64,000 nucleotides of DNA from an uncultured Dechloromonas sp. (GCF_945957265.1 NZ_CAMFKO010000011.1:1-64000), one strand, 5' to 3'; positions 42,660 through 53,092 are shown, numbered from the stretch's first letter. Made by a program: numbers and translations. Notes: generated by a model not told the origin, from the letters alone.

Positions 42660-42688
42660 AATTTGCCTCCGCGCATCAATTGGCGATT
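42656..42688 (-). pseudogene. Relic second copy of the ftsW 3' end
   Basis: Reading AAT to TGA, this stretch encodes [10 protein letters not shown] then stop, exactly the last ten residues of ftsW, and its TGA overlaps the murG ATG as in the other dcw junctions. The active ftsW ends 107 bp earlier with the same ten residues. Of the ten sense codons, eight differ between copies, all synonymously. The relic uses CGC for both Arg, whereas the active copy uses AGG and AGA, rare in this GC-rich sequence. This looks like the original ftsW end displaced by an insertion that carried its own version. The remaining spacer (42689-42762) has a perfect 8-bp stem at 42713-42720/42724-42731. Confidence 0.8.
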
Positions 42689-42762
42689 TTGGCTACGGCC
42701 GGGCACAGCCCTTAACTTGCTGCGCAAGTTAGCCTTCACCGAAACAGGCAGCACAAAAGTGG

Positions 42763-43926
42763 TCATAACTTCCCACCTCTCATCAGCTGCCTGTTTTCCC
42801 AATCAACGCGAAGCAGGATGGCCAGCGCGATACAGTTGGCCACGACGCCGGAACCGCCGAAGCTCATCAGCGGCAGGGTCAGCCCCTTGGTCGGCAGCAG
42901 GCCCATGTTCACGCCCATGTTGATGAAGGACTGCACGCCGAACCAGACGCCCATGCCCATGGCGACCAGCGCCGGGTAGAGGCGGTCGAGCTGCACGCAC
43001 TGGCGGCCGATGGCGAAGGCGCGCTGGACGAGCACGGCGAACAGGGCGATCACCGCCAGCACGCCGAAGAAGCCCAGTTCCTCGGCGATGACGGCAAGCA
43101 GGAAGTCGGTATGCGCCTCCGGCAGGTAGAACAGCTTCTCGACGCTGGCGCCGAGGCCGACGCCGAACAGTTCGCCGCGGCCGAAGGCGATCAGCGAGTG
43201 CGACAGCTGGTAGCCGCGGCCAAAAGCATCGGCCCACGGGTCCATGAAGCCGAACACCCGGTCGCGCCGGTAGGGCGAGACGATGATCATGATCGTGAAG
43301 GCGATGAGCAGGCCGACGATGAGCAGCGCGAACAGGCGGGCCTTGAGGCCGCCGAGGAAGAGGATGCCCATGGCGATGGAGATGATCACCACGAAGGCGC
43401 CGAAATCCGGCTCCTTGAGGAGCAGCATGCCGACCACGGCCATGGCGCCGAACATCGGCAGGAAGGCCTGCTTCAGGTCATGCATGACGTTGATCTTGCG
43501 CACCGTGTAGTCGGCGGCATAGAGCACGGCGAACAGCTTCATCAGCTCGGACGGTTGCAGGTTGGCGAAGCCGAGCGAGATCCAGCGGCGGGCGCCGTTC
43601 ACGTCGCGGCCGATGCCGGGGATCAGCACCAGGGCGAGCAGCACGACGCCGGCCATGAACAGGTAGGGCGCGTAGCGCTGCCACAGCTTGAGCGGAATCT
43701 GGAAGGTCACCGCGGCGGCGACCAGGCCGATGCACAGGAAGATGCCCTGGCGGATCAGGTAGTAGGCCGGCTGGTGCCCGGTCGAGCGCCCGCCCTCGGC
43801 AATGGCGATGGAGGCCGAATAGACGAAGACCAGGCCGGTGAACAGCAGCAGCAACACGCTCCACAGCAGGGCGTAATCGAGTTCTGCCACCTGGCGGCGC
43901 GGTGCGTCGAGGGCGCCGATCATCAT
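42763..43926 (-). CDS. ftsW: Lipid II polymerase FtsW (SEDS family)
   Basis: The septal peptidoglycan glycosyltransferase working with FtsI. It is a 387-residue SEDS protein with about ten helices, the FtsW/RodA signature around [22 protein letters not shown], the catalytic-region Asp within KEPDFGA and the [14 protein letters not shown] motif. The ATG at 43926 overlaps the murD stop. Its last 11 codons appear exchanged: they use AGG and AGA, sit in an 11-bp inverted repeat arm (42786-42796 with 42742-42752), and the same peptide is re-encoded 107 bp downstream. Confidence 0.96.
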   Translation of the reverse strand: MMIGALDAPRRQVAELDYALLWSVLLLLFTGLVFVYSASIAIAEGGRSTGHQPAYYLIRQGIFLCIGLVAAAVTFQIPLKLWQRYAPYLFMAGVVLLALVLIPGIGRDVNGARRWISLGFANLQPSELMKLFAVLYAADYTVRKINVMHDLKQAFLPMFGAMAVVGMLLLKEPDFGAFVVIISIAMGILFLGGLKARLFALLIVGLLIAFTIMIIVSPYRRDRVFGFMDPWADAFGRGYQLSHSLIAFGRGELFGVGLGASVEKLFYLPEAHTDFLLAVIAEELGFFGVLAVIALFAVLVQRAFAIGRQCVQLDRLYPALVAMGMGVWFGVQSFINMGVNMGLLPTKGLTLPLMSFGGSGVVANCIALAILLRVDWENRQLMRGGKL

Positions 43927-45275
43927 GGCTGCAGCCCCTGCACGGCGTCGATGAAGGCCTGCGCCCGATGGGCGTAGTTGCGGTACATGTCGAGGCTGGC
44001 GCAGGCCGGCGACAACAGCACGCAATCGCCGGCCTGGGCGTGACCGGCCAGCCAGCGCACGGCGGCCTCCATGTCGCCCAGGATGCGGGTCGGCACGCCG
44101 CTGCCTTCGAGGGCCATGCCGATGGCGGCGGCATCGCGGCCGATCAGCGCCACGGCGCGGCCGTGCTTTTCCAGCGCCGGCTTGAGCGGCGAGAAGTCCT
44201 GCCCCTTGCCGTCGCCGCCGAGCACGATGGCGACCTTGCGCCCCATGCCTTCGATGGCGGCCAGCGTGGCGCCGACATTGGTGCCCTTGGAATCGTCGAC
44301 ATAGAGCACGCCGCCGATCTCGGCCACCGTTTCGACGCGGTGCGGCAGGCCCTTGAAGGTCTTGAGCGGGGCGACCAGGCGCTGCGGCGCGACGCCGATC
44401 GCCTCGCACAGCGCCAGGGCGGCCATGGCGTTGGCGGCGTTATGCAGGCCGGACAGCTGCAGGTCGGCGAGTTCGACCAGCCTCTCCTTGCCGCGCCAGA
44501 TGGCGCCGTCGGCAAAGCCGTAATCGACGCCGCGCGGCGCCGGGTTCAGGCCGAAGGTGATCATCTTGCGGCCGCAGCGACCGTTGCCCATCGACCAGTC
44601 GTCGTCGCGATTGAGGATCATCGCGCCCTTGCCCTGGAAGACGCGCGACTTGGCGGCGGCGTAGTTGGCCAGGCTGCCGTCGTAGCGGTCGAGGTGATCC
44701 TCGGACAGGTTGAGCACGGTGGCGGCGGCGGCCTTCAGGTGATGCGTCGTCTCCAACTGGAAGCTGGACAGCTCGACTACCCACACTTCCGGCAACATCC
44801 CGGCGTCCTGCGCATCCATCAGCGCATCGAGCGCCGACGGCGAGATATTGCCGCAGGCGATGGCCGGCACGCCGGCACCGTTGAGCAGGTGGGCGGTCAG
44901 CGCCGTGGTCGTCGTCTTGCCGTTGCTGCCGGTGATGGCGACGATCTGCGAACCCGGCACCTGCTCGCGCACGCCGGCGGCGAACAGTTCGATTTCGGAC
45001 ACCAGTTTGTCGGCGACGGTGGCGATTTCCGGCGTCGCCTTGGGCACGCCCGGTGACAGGGCGACCAGGTCGGCGTCGGCGAACGGCTGGCTGGCGAACG
45101 GCCCGGCCAGCAGCTCGGCGCCCGGCGCCACCCGCTGCAGGGCCTCGACATTGGGCGGATTGACGCGCGAATCGGCAACGCGGACGAACGCGCCCTGGCG
45201 ATGCAGCCACTTGGCCATCGCCAGTCCGGACTCGCCGAGCCCGATCACCAGTACGCGTTTGCCCTTCAGTTCCAT
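43923..45275 (-). CDS. murD: UDP-N-acetylmuramoyl-L-alanine--D-glutamate ligase
   Basis: Adds D-Glu to the peptide stem. The 450-residue enzyme has N-terminal [16 protein letters not shown], the P-loop [25 protein letters not shown] and a C-terminal [11 protein letters not shown] motif. It ends in an ATGA overlap with ftsW and lies 4 bp after mraY. Confidence 0.97.
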   Translation of the reverse strand: MELKGKRVLVIGLGESGLAMAKWLHRQGAFVRVADSRVNPPNVEALQRVAPGAELLAGPFASQPFADADLVALSPGVPKATPEIATVADKLVSEIELFAAGVREQVPGSQIVAITGSNGKTTTTALTAHLLNGAGVPAIACGNISPSALDALMDAQDAGMLPEVWVVELSSFQLETTHHLKAAAATVLNLSEDHLDRYDGSLANYAAAKSRVFQGKGAMILNRDDDWSMGNGRCGRKMITFGLNPAPRGVDYGFADGAIWRGKERLVELADLQLSGLHNAANAMAALALCEAIGVAPQRLVAPLKTFKGLPHRVETVAEIGGVLYVDDSKGTNVGATLAAIEGMGRKVAIVLGGDGKGQDFSPLKPALEKHGRAVALIGRDAAAIGMALEGSGVPTRILGDMEAAVRWLAGHAQAGDCVLLSPACASLDMYRNYAHRAQAFIDAVQGLQP

Positions 45276-45279
45276 GTTC

Positions 45280-46383
45280 TCAGCGCAGCTTCAAGGTGGA
45301 CAGCCCGATCAGCACGAGCATGATGGTGATGATCCAGAAGCGGACGACGACCTGCGTCTCCTTCCAGCCGGTCTGTTCGAAGTGGTGGTGCAGCGGCGCC
45401 ATGCGCAGGATGCGCCGGCCCTCGCCGTACTTCTTCTTGGTGTATTTGAAGTAGCCGACCTGCAGCATCACCGACAGCGTTTCGATGACGAAGACGCCGC
45501 CCATGATGAGCAGCACGATTTCCTGGCGGACGATCACGGCGACGGTGCCGAGCGCCGCGCCGAGGGCCAGCGCGCCGACGTCGCCCATGAACACTTCGGC
45601 CGGGTAGGCGTTGAACCACAGGAAGCCGAGCCCGGCCCCGGCGATGGCGCCGAGCAGGATGCACAGCTCGCCGGCTCCCGGCACGTAGGGGATCAGCAGG
45701 TACTTGGCGTACACCGCGTGGCCGGTGACGTAGGCGATCAGCGCGAAGGCCGAGGCGATCATCACGGTCGGCATGATGGCCAGTCCGTCGAGGCCGTCGG
45801 TCAGGTTCACCGCGTTGCTGGTGCCGACGATGACGAAGTAGGTCAGCGTGATGAAGCCGATGACGCCGAGCGGGTAGCTGACCGTCTTGATGAAGGGAAT
45901 GATCAGCTCGGTTTGCGCCGGCGTCTTCGCCGAGAAGGCGATGAACAGCGCGGCGCCGATGCCGAGCACCGACTGCCAGAAGTACTTCCACTTGGCCGAC
46001 AGGCCTTTCGGATCGCGATAGACCACCTTCTTCCAGTCGTCGTACCAGCCGACGATGCCGTAGCCGAGCGTGACGACCAGCACGGTCCATACGTACTTGT
46101 TGGTCAGGTCGCCCCACAACAGGGTGGTGATGGCGATGGCGATGAGGATCAGCACGCCGCCCATGGTCGGCGTGCCCGACTTGACGAGGTGCGTCTGCGG
46201 CCCATCTGTGCGCACCGCCTGGCCGATCTTCTTGGCGGCCAGCCAGCGGATGACGCGCGGCCCGGCGGCCAGCGAAATGAGCAGCGCGGTCATCGCCGCC
46301 AACACGGCGCGCAGCGTGATGTAGTTGAAGACGTTGAAAAAGCGGACGTCCTGGGCGAGCCACTGAGCCAAGGCAAGCAGCAT
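45280..46383 (-). CDS. mraY: Phospho-N-acetylmuramoyl-pentapeptide transferase
   Basis: Transfers the MurNAc-pentapeptide to undecaprenyl phosphate to give lipid I. It is a ten-helix membrane enzyme of 367 residues with GTPTMGGV, the aspartate-rich [29 protein letters not shown] and the C-terminal [13 protein letters not shown] motif. The start overlaps the murF stop by one base (TAATG). Confidence 0.97.
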   Translation of the reverse strand: MLLALAQWLAQDVRFFNVFNYITLRAVLAAMTALLISLAAGPRVIRWLAAKKIGQAVRTDGPQTHLVKSGTPTMGGVLILIAIAITTLLWGDLTNKYVWTVLVVTLGYGIVGWYDDWKKVVYRDPKGLSAKWKYFWQSVLGIGAALFIAFSAKTPAQTELIIPFIKTVSYPLGVIGFITLTYFVIVGTSNAVNLTDGLDGLAIMPTVMIASAFALIAYVTGHAVYAKYLLIPYVPGAGELCILLGAIAGAGLGFLWFNAYPAEVFMGDVGALALGAALGTVAVIVRQEIVLLIMGGVFVIETLSVMLQVGYFKYTKKKYGEGRRILRMAPLHHHFEQTGWKETQVVVRFWIITIMLVLIGLSTLKLR

Positions 46384-47741
46384 TACGGTTTCTCCTCGGC
46401 GGCCAGTGCGTCGGCCACTCTTTCCATTTTCATGAAGCGCGAGCCCTTGACCAGCACGGTGGTATCCGGACCCAACTCCTTGTCGACGGCGGCGATCAGC
46501 TTCTCGATATTGCAGAAGTGCCGGGCGCCTTCGCCAAAATTGCGTACCGCCAGTTGCGATGCGTCGCCCAGCGCGAACAGGCGGTCGACGCCCTGGCTCT
46601 TGGCGTAGCCGCCGATCTCGTCGTGGTACTGGCCGCTGGCTTCGCCGATCTCGCCCATGTCGCCGAGGACCAGCAGCTTGCGACCGACGGTCGAGGCGAG
46701 CACGTCGATGCCGGCGCGCACCGAATCCGGGTTGGCGTTGTAGGTGTCGTCGAGAATTTCGGCCCCCTGCTTGCCGGCACGACGCTGCAGGCGCCCCTTG
46801 ACGCCGGCAAAGGACGCCAGCCCCTCGCCGACCGCGGCGAGCGGGATGCCGGCGGCCAGGCAAGCGGCCGCGGCGGCCACTGCATTGCGTGCGTTGTGGC
46901 GCCCGGGAATGCACAACTTGACCGTCGCCTCGCCTTCCGGCGCATGCAGTTCCAGCTCGGTTTCCAGCCCATGCTGGCGGAGGCTGGCGACCACATCGGC
47001 GGCGCCGTCGATGGCGAAGGTGCGCACCGGATGGCCGCTGGCCATGCCGCGCCAGGCCGACGCATAGGCGTCGTCGGCGTTGATCACCGCGACGCCGCCG
47101 GCCGGCAGCCCGCCGAAGATGGCGCCTTTTTCGCGGGCCACCTCGTCGAGGTCGCCCATGCCTTCCAGGTGAGCGCGCTGGGCATTGGTGACCATGGCCA
47201 CCGTCGGCGCACCGATGCGCGCCAGGTAGGCGATCTCGCCGGGATGGTTCATGCCCATCTCGATCACCGCGGCGCGATGCGACGGGCTCAGGCCGAGCAG
47301 CGTCAGCGGCAGGCCGATGTCGTTGTTCAGGTTGCCGCGCGTCGACAGCACGGCGGCGCCGAAAGCGGCCTTGAGAATGGCGGCGATCATTTCCTTGGTC
47401 GTCGTCTTGCCGTTCGAGCCGGTGACGGCGATGACCGGCAGCGTGAACCGGGCGCGCCAGGCGGCCGCCAGATGCCCCAGCGCCAGGCGCGTATCGTCGA
47501 CGACGACGGCCGGCACGCCGGCCGGCAGCTTGCTCTCGTCGGAAACCAGCAGGGCGGCGGCGCCGCCGGCGACGGCCTGGGCCAGGAATTCGTGGGCATC
47601 GAAGCGCTCGCCGGCCAGCGCGACGAACAGCCCGCCCCGGGCAATGGCGCGGGTATCGGTCGATACGCCGTCGACAGCGACATCGGCGCCAACCAGGCGG
47701 CCGTGGACTGCAGTTGTGACTTGCGAGAGCAGCCAGTTCAT
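46383..47741 (-). CDS. murF: UDP-N-acetylmuramoyl-tripeptide--D-alanyl-D-alanine ligase
   Basis: Adds the D-Ala-D-Ala made by DdlB. The 452-residue ligase has [17 protein letters not shown], the P-loop [24 protein letters not shown] and [11 protein letters not shown]. The ATG at 47741 overlaps the murE stop (ATGA). Confidence 0.97.
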   Translation of the reverse strand: MNWLLSQVTTAVHGRLVGADVAVDGVSTDTRAIARGGLFVALAGERFDAHEFLAQAVAGGAAALLVSDESKLPAGVPAVVVDDTRLALGHLAAAWRARFTLPVIAVTGSNGKTTTKEMIAAILKAAFGAAVLSTRGNLNNDIGLPLTLLGLSPSHRAAVIEMGMNHPGEIAYLARIGAPTVAMVTNAQRAHLEGMGDLDEVAREKGAIFGGLPAGGVAVINADDAYASAWRGMASGHPVRTFAIDGAADVVASLRQHGLETELELHAPEGEATVKLCIPGRHNARNAVAAAAACLAAGIPLAAVGEGLASFAGVKGRLQRRAGKQGAEILDDTYNANPDSVRAGIDVLASTVGRKLLVLGDMGEIGEASGQYHDEIGGYAKSQGVDRLFALGDASQLAVRNFGEGARHFCNIEKLIAAVDKELGPDTTVLVKGSRFMKMERVADALAAEEKP

Positions 47742-49216
47742 GCCGCATCCTCCTGTTTGCTGCGCCGCTGGGCCAACGCCGCCTCGGCCTGTTCGACATC
47801 GGAGAAAGGCAGGCGGACGCCGCCCATGTCCTGGTAAGGTTCGTGGCCCTTGCCGGCGAGGAGGACCACGTCGCGGGCATCGGCTTCGAGAATCGCCCGG
47901 CGGATGGCCGCGGCGCGGTCGACTTCCATGTCGGCGTGCGCCATGCCGGCCGCGATGTCGTCGAGGATGGCCTGCGGCACCTCGCTGCGCGGATTGTCGC
48001 TGGTGACCAGCACGCGGTCGGCGAGACGCTCGGCAACCGCGCCCATCTGCGGACGCTTGCCCTTGTCGCGATCGCCGCCGCAGCCGAAGACCACGCACAG
48101 GCGGCCGCCGCGCGCAGCGGCCACGTCGCGCAGCGCGCTCAGCGCGTTGTCCAGCGCATCCGGCGTATGTGCGTAATCGACGGCGACCAGCGGCTCGCCG
48201 TTGCCGCCAACCCGTTCCATCCGCCCCGGCGGCGCCGTGATCTCGGACAGGCGCAAGGCCACGTCGTCGGCCGCCAGGCCGGCGTCGAACAGCACCCCGG
48301 CTATCGCCAGCAGGTTCGAGACGTTGTAACGGCCGACCAGCGCGGTATCGACCATGGCCCGGCCATTCGGCAGCACGAGGTTGAAACGCTGGCCGAAAGG
48401 CGTATCGACCAGGTCCTCGGCACGCACCACGGCGTGGAAATCGCGACGCGGCTCGCCGATGCAGTAACCCAGAACGCGCATGGCCGACGTTTCGCGCATC
48501 AGCTGCAGGCCGAATTCGTCGTCCAGGTTGACGATGGCCGTGCGCAGGCGCGGCCAATGGAACAGCCTGGCCTTGGCCGCCGCGTAGGCATCCATCGTCC
48601 CGTGATAGTCGAGGTGATCGCGGGTGATGTTGGTGAATACCGCGACATCGACGCGCGCACCGTTCATGCGCCCTTCCTCGATGCCGATCGAGCTGGCCTC
48701 CAGCGCGCAGGCCGCCGCCTGCTGCTCGCGGAAGCCGGCCAGATAGCGCATCAGGGTCGTCGCTTCCGGCGTCGTGAAGCCGGTTTCGGTCATGGCATCG
48801 GGGAAGCCGGCGCCCAGCGTGCCGATGATCGCGCAGGGCTTGGGATAGACCCGAGCCAGGCACTGGCTGATCGTCGTCTTGCCGTTGGTGCCGGTAATGG
48901 CGATCAGCGACAAGGCTTCGCTGGGATGGCCGTAAACCGTATGGGCCAGGGGGCCGGCCAGGGGACGCAAGGCGTCATGGGTCAGATGCGGAACGCGCCA
49001 TGCCGCATCCCAGGCGAAATCGCCGCCCGGCTGCCAGAGCACGGCGACGGCGCCCTTGGCCAGCGCATCGGCGATGTAGCGACGCCCATCGGCGAGATCG
49101 CCGGGGTAGGCCAGGAACAGGTCGCCCGGGCGCACCTGCCGGCTGTCGTCGGCGACACCGCTCGGGAATACGCCCAAGGCTTCGAAGCGGTCGAGAATTT
49201 CGCGCGGCGTGCTCAC
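47738..49216 (-). CDS. murE: UDP-MurNAc-L-alanyl-D-glutamate--meso-diaminopimelate ligase
   Basis: Adds the third stem residue. The 492-residue enzyme has [14 protein letters not shown], the P-loop [22 protein letters not shown] and, for substrate choice, the DNPR motif ([10 protein letters not shown]) that marks meso-diaminopimelate rather than lysine. It overlaps ftsI and murF by ATGA on either side. Confidence 0.97.
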   Translation of the reverse strand: MSTPREILDRFEALGVFPSGVADDSRQVRPGDLFLAYPGDLADGRRYIADALAKGAVAVLWQPGGDFAWDAAWRVPHLTHDALRPLAGPLAHTVYGHPSEALSLIAITGTNGKTTISQCLARVYPKPCAIIGTLGAGFPDAMTETGFTTPEATTLMRYLAGFREQQAAACALEASSIGIEEGRMNGARVDVAVFTNITRDHLDYHGTMDAYAAAKARLFHWPRLRTAIVNLDDEFGLQLMRETSAMRVLGYCIGEPRRDFHAVVRAEDLVDTPFGQRFNLVLPNGRAMVDTALVGRYNVSNLLAIAGVLFDAGLAADDVALRLSEITAPPGRMERVGGNGEPLVAVDYAHTPDALDNALSALRDVAAARGGRLCVVFGCGGDRDKGKRPQMGAVAERLADRVLVTSDNPRSEVPQAILDDIAAGMAHADMEVDRAAAIRRAILEADARDVVLLAGKGHEPYQDMGGVRLPFSDVEQAEAALAQRRSKQEDAA

Positions 49217-50961
49217 AGCTTTCCCTTTCCCTGCTCGGCGGTCGCCACCTGGATCGGCGCATCCGGAGCAACACCCATGGTGCGCAGCGCGCCACCCATG
49301 ATCTGGGAAAACGCCGGGCCGGCCACATCGCCGCCGTAGTGGCCGCCGGCGCTCGGCTCGTCGATCATCACGGCGACGACCAGGCGCGGATCGCTGATCG
49401 GCGCGATGCCGACAAAGGACGCCACGTATTTCCGGGCATAGGCCCCACCCTCGACCTTGTAGGCGGTACCCGTCTTGCCGCCGACGCGATAGCCCGGCAC
49501 CCGCGCCTTGGGCGCCGTGCCTTCGGGGCCGGCGGCCATTTCGAGCATGGCGCGCAATTCCTTGACCGTCTGCGGCGAAAAGACACGCACACCCCGGGGC
49601 GGCGCATCATCGACCTTGAGCAGCGACAAGGGCATCAGTTCGCCGTCGCGGGCGAAGACCGTATAGGCCCGTGCCATCTGGATCAGGCTGACGGCGATGC
49701 CATGCCCGTAGGACATGGTCGCCTGCTCGATCGGACGCCAGTTCTTCCAGGGACGCAGGCGGCCGTTCACTTCGCCCGGGAAGCCGAGATTCGGCGCCTG
49801 GCCGAAGCCGACGCTGTCGAACATGTCCCACATTTCCTTGGGCGAGAAGCCCAGCGCGATCTTGGCGGTGCCCACGTTGGAGGATTTCTGGATGACCTGG
49901 GCGACGGTCAGCGCGCCGTGCGGGTGCGCGTCGGAAATGGTCGCCGGGCCGATGGTCATCTTGCCTGGCGCACAGTTGATCACCGTATCGAAGCGAACCT
50001 TGCCGCGTTCCAGCGCCAGCGCGGCCGTAAACGGCTTCATCACCGACCCCGGTTCGTAGGTATCGGTGATGGCGCGGTTGCGCAACTGCGCACCGGACAG
50101 CCGCTCCCGATTGTTCGGGTTGTAGGTCGGCCAATTGACCAGCGCCAGCACTTCGCCGTTGCGCGCATCGATGACCACGGCGCCGCCGGCCTTGGCGCTG
50201 TGCTTCTCGACCGCTTCCTTCAGCTGGCTGTAGGCCAGGTACTGGATTTTCGAATCGAGGGCCAGGCGGACATCCTTGCCATCCTGCGGCGGCTTGGTGG
50301 CGCCGACGTCCTCGACGATATTGCCGCGCCGGTCGCGGATCACCGTGCGGCTGCCGGAACGCCCGAGCAGGCTGTTCTGGAAGGCTAGCTCGACGCCTTC
50401 CAGGCCCTTGTCGTCGACGCCGGTGAAGCCGACGATATGCGCCGTCATGTCGCCGGTCGGGTAGAAACGGCGGTATTCACGCTCCTGGTGGATGCCCGGG
50501 AATTTCAACGCGGCGATGCGCTCGGCCGTTTCCGGGGAAACCTGGCGCTTGATGAAGGTAAAGGTCTTCTCGCTGGCGATCTTGCCATCCAGCTCGCGGA
50601 CGCCCATGTCGAGCAAGCCGGCCAGCTGGCGCTTCTGCTCGCCGTTCATCGTCCGCGCATCGCCGGGGATGGCCCAGATGGTCTTCATCGGGGTGGACAC
50701 CGCCAGCATGTCGCCGTTGCGATCGACGATCTTGCCGCGCGAAGCGGAAATCTCGATGTCGCGCAGATAGCGCGAATCGCCCTTCTGCTGCAGGAAGTCG
50801 TTGTGGATCACCTGCAGATAGAAGCCGCGCATCACCAGGGCCAGGAAGGCGCCCATCAGGAGCAGGCCGACCATGCGCGAGCGCCAGCCCTGCAGGGCCA
50901 GCTGCAGCACCGGGCTTTCGGTAAAGCGGTGACCGCGTTGCGGACGACGGCGGACGACCAT
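49213..50961 (-). CDS. ftsI: Septal penicillin-binding protein 3 (FtsI)
   Basis: The transpeptidase of the divisome. The 582-residue protein has one N-terminal helix (about residues 27-47), a pedestal domain and a transpeptidase with EPGSVMKP (SxxK), QKSSNVG (SxN) and GKTGTAYK (KTG). It overlaps ftsL by one base and murE by four. Confidence 0.97.
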   Translation of the reverse strand: MVVRRRPQRGHRFTESPVLQLALQGWRSRMVGLLLMGAFLALVMRGFYLQVIHNDFLQQKGDSRYLRDIEISASRGKIVDRNGDMLAVSTPMKTIWAIPGDARTMNGEQKRQLAGLLDMGVRELDGKIASEKTFTFIKRQVSPETAERIAALKFPGIHQEREYRRFYPTGDMTAHIVGFTGVDDKGLEGVELAFQNSLLGRSGSRTVIRDRRGNIVEDVGATKPPQDGKDVRLALDSKIQYLAYSQLKEAVEKHSAKAGGAVVIDARNGEVLALVNWPTYNPNNRERLSGAQLRNRAITDTYEPGSVMKPFTAALALERGKVRFDTVINCAPGKMTIGPATISDAHPHGALTVAQVIQKSSNVGTAKIALGFSPKEMWDMFDSVGFGQAPNLGFPGEVNGRLRPWKNWRPIEQATMSYGHGIAVSLIQMARAYTVFARDGELMPLSLLKVDDAPPRGVRVFSPQTVKELRAMLEMAAGPEGTAPKARVPGYRVGGKTGTAYKVEGGAYARKYVASFVGIAPISDPRLVVAVMIDEPSAGGHYGGDVAGPAFSQIMGGALRTMGVAPDAPIQVATAEQGKGKL

Positions 50962-51242
50962 CAGCGACCGCCCTTTCTGGCCGCCAGCGGCTGCACGACA
51001 CGCCCCAGCGCGTCCGGCGCGACCATGAGCAGGCGCTCGCGCGCGATCTTTTCAATACGCGGATGATTCGCCCAGGTCGACATTTCCAGTTGCAGCTGGC
51101 CGTATTCGATATCCAGCTGGCGCGCCCGCTCCTGCTCCGCCTCCAGCCCCTGGAAGAGCTTGCGCGCGCGATGCTGGGAGGTCACCGCACCCAGCGCGCA
51201 AACGACGACGATCAGGAGAAGGATCATATTGAAACGCAGCAT
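50961..51242 (-). CDS. ftsL: Cell division protein FtsL
   Basis: A 93-residue bitopic protein that forms a coiled coil with FtsB within the FtsQLB complex. It has a single helix (about residues 4-22) followed by heptads (LFQGLEAEQERARQLDIEYGQLQLEM) and a conserved NHPRIEKIARERL end. The ATG at 51242 (TGATG with the rsmH stop) is preferred; a GTG one codon earlier would overlap by GTGA but is too close to the GAGAAG ribosome site. Confidence 0.93.
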   Translation of the reverse strand: MLRFNMILLLIVVVCALGAVTSQHRARKLFQGLEAEQERARQLDIEYGQLQLEMSTWANHPRIEKIARERLLMVAPDALGRVVQPLAARKGGR

Positions 51243-52162
51243 CACAGCTTCTCGGCCACACGCATCACGGCGCTGCGCGCCCGCGGATTGGCCCCGACCT
51301 CGGCCGCAGTCGGCTTGATCGCCTTGCCGACCAGGTGCAGCTTCGGCTTGGGCAACTGATCGACGCGCAGCGGCAGGTTCTTGGGCAAGGTATCCGGGGT
51401 CGATTGGGCGCGCATGAAGTTCTTGACGATGCGGTCTTCGAGCGAATGGAAGGAAATCACGGCCAGACGGCCACCCGGCTTCAGCAAGGCAAGCGCCTGC
51501 GGCAGGGCTACTTCCAGCTGGCGGAGCTCCTGGTTGATATGAATCCGTAGAGCTTGAAAGCTGCGCGTCGCCGGGTCCTGCCCTGGTTCACGGGTGCGCA
51601 CGGCCTCGCGTACGAGGGCCGCGAACTGACCTGTTGTGACAATAGGTTGTTCGACCCGAGCAGCCACAACCTTCTTTGCAATCTGGAAAGCAAACCGTTC
51701 TTCGCCATAGTTTCTAATGACCTCCGTTATGTCTCTCACCTCGGCCCGCGCCAGCCACTCGGCCGCCGTCTCGCCCTGCGTCGTATCCATACGCATGTCG
51801 AGCGGCGCGTCGTAGCGGAAGCTGAAGCCGCGTTCCCCGTCGTCAATTTGCGGCGACGACACCCCCACATCAAACAAAATCCCATCGACACCGGAAATCC
51901 CGGCCTCCTGCGCGGCCTCGGCCAATTCGCCGAAAGCGCGATGCACCAGCCGAAACCGGGAATCGCCAATCGCCTCGCCCGCGGCAATCGCCTGCGGGTC
52001 GCGGTCGAGCGCCACCAGGCGCCCCTGCTCGTTCAAACAGGAAAGAATGCGACGGCTATGACCGCCGCGGCCGAACGTGGCGTCGACGTAAACGCCGTCA
52101 GCCTTGATCGCCAGGGACTCTACCGCCTCATCGAGCAGCACCGTGACGTGGGCGCTGCTCAT
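51242..52162 (-). CDS. rsmH: 16S rRNA (cytosine-1402-N4)-methyltransferase
   Basis: Methylates C1402 of 16S rRNA in the ribosomal P-site. The 306-residue protein has VTVLLDEAV, the SAM motif [24 protein letters not shown] and the C-terminal [11 protein letters not shown]-like [14 protein letters not shown]. Its GAGG ribosome-binding sequence lies inside the right arm of a 19-bp perfect inverted repeat that directly abuts the ATG (see 52163-52431), which is unusual for a dcw gene; mraZ and rsmH are normally close together. Confidence 0.96.
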   Translation of the reverse strand: MSSAHVTVLLDEAVESLAIKADGVYVDATFGRGGHSRRILSCLNEQGRLVALDRDPQAIAAGEAIGDSRFRLVHRAFGELAEAAQEAGISGVDGILFDVGVSSPQIDDGERGFSFRYDAPLDMRMDTTQGETAAEWLARAEVRDITEVIRNYGEERFAFQIAKKVVAARVEQPIVTTGQFAALVREAVRTREPGQDPATRSFQALRIHINQELRQLEVALPQALALLKPGGRLAVISFHSLEDRIVKNFMRAQSTPDTLPKNLPLRVDQLPKPKLHLVGKAIKPTAAEVGANPRARSAVMRVAEKL

Positions 52163-52431
52163 GGGGTCTGCCCTCGCCCGGATCGCGGTTCGCGTTGTGC
52201 CGGCAGGCAGATGGGCGCGAGGCGCAGGGCGCCGGCCCGGGCCACTCCCAGGCCCACGCGTGCAACGACGCGAACGCGGCCAGCCGGGACAACCCGGAGG
52301 GCAGGGGTCTGGCGGGGCTCACCGCTGCGTTGCCGGCCGTTTGTGCAGATGACTGCACGGCACGACCGGCGCCTGGCGTTGCATCCCCGCCAGACCCCTG
52401 CGCAACCGTGAGCCGGGCGAGGGCAGACCCC
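52163..52431. repeat. Nested inverted-repeat element between mraZ and rsmH
   Basis: The 271-bp mraZ-rsmH gap is filled almost exactly by a structured element. Outer arms: a 19-bp perfect inverted repeat (52163-52181 with 52413-52431), with imperfect pairing continuing about 12 bp inward. Inner arms: a 17-bp perfect inverted repeat (52301-52317 with 52385-52401) that shares the GGGGTCTG core with the outer arms. Inside the inner loop is GTGCAG-ATGA-CTGCAC (52343-52358), and CCGGG-ACAA-CCCGG (52284-52297) and GGGCC/GGCCC hairpins lie in the other half. There is no coding potential. Either a MITE/REP-like insertion or a folded leader; the rsmH ribosome site is inside an outer arm. Confidence 0.85.
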
Positions 52432-52433
52432 TA

Positions 52434-52880
52434 TCACAGCACCAGGTCTCCGAAGCCGGGCGGCATGTCGCCCGAAAGGGCCTCCGCCGCCAGGTCGTTC
52501 TGCCGCTTCCAGCCGGCCTCGCTCCAGATTTCGAAGTGCGAACCCATGCCGACCAGGTAGACGGTTTTTTCCAGCTGGGCGTAATCGCGCAGCTCGGGGG
52601 CAACCAGGATGCGGCCGGCCGAATCCGGCTCCTCGGTGCGGGCGTTACCGACCAGCACGCGCTTGATCGACGCGGCACGCGGATCGAGGCTGGAGGCCTT
52701 CAGGATCTGGTCGCGGATCGGCTGCCAGGCAGGCGACGGGTAAAGCAGCAGGCAGCGATGCGGGTGCGCCGTCAGGACGAGCGAGCCTTCGCTGGCGGCG
52801 AGCAGGGCTTCGCGATGCCTTGCCGGAATGGCAAGCCGCCCTTTCGCATCCAGACTGAGTGCTGCAGCCCCCTCGAACAT
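52434..52880 (-). CDS. mraZ: Transcriptional regulator MraZ
   Basis: The first dcw gene, a ring-forming AbrB-like DNA-binding protein that represses its own operon. The 148-residue protein has two MraZ repeats with the DxKGR signature (LDAKGRLAIPARHR, and DSAGRILVAPELRDYA in the second). The ATG at 52880 gives the conserved MFEGA start. Its target repeats lie just upstream (52888-52927). Confidence 0.95.
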   Translation of the reverse strand: MFEGAAALSLDAKGRLAIPARHREALLAASEGSLVLTAHPHRCLLLYPSPAWQPIRDQILKASSLDPRAASIKRVLVGNARTEEPDSAGRILVAPELRDYAQLEKTVYLVGMGSHFEIWSEAGWKRQNDLAAEALSGDMPPGFGDLVL

Positions 52881-52887
52881 CCTTCGT

Positions 52888-52954
52888 CTCGCTCCCCGTT
52901 TACCCACTTTTCAACACGTTTACCCACTTTAAAACAACAAGCCACCTCCGTCAA
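52888..52954 (-). promoter_or_regulatory. mraZ promoter with four tandem 10-bp MraZ boxes
   Basis: On the minus strand, TTGACG (52949-52954), a 17-bp spacer and TAAAGT (52926-52931) form a sigma-70-type promoter. Directly at and after the -10 come four head-to-tail decamers: GTGGGTAAAC, GTGTTGAAAA, GTGGGTAAAC, GGGGAGCGAG (52927 down to 52888). Ten-base periodic GTGGG repeats are the known MraZ operator, so repression by blocking the promoter is expected. The remainder of 52881-53183 holds only the upstream gene's terminator. Confidence 0.82.
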
Positions 52955-53092
52955 TAGAAAAATCTCGGATTTTTTCTTATGCAACAAGGACTTACGGAGG
53001 GTTTTGATGGTCATTATTTGAAAATTTTTCCCTTAAAAATCAACACGAGAAAATGGACACTTAAAGTGACTTATCAGGAGTTGATCGAAGTC

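Noticed and set aside
42713-42731. Integron attC-like palindrome (TAACTTGC...GCAAGTTA)
   Set aside because: The bases flanking the stem do not fit the RYYYAAC and GTTRRRY core sites, and no integrase or cassette is present; kept only as a hairpin in the ftsW-murG insert.
52158-52436. Target-site duplication around the mraZ-rsmH element
   Set aside because: Flanks CAT and TAT share at most two bases, which is not enough to claim a transposition signature.
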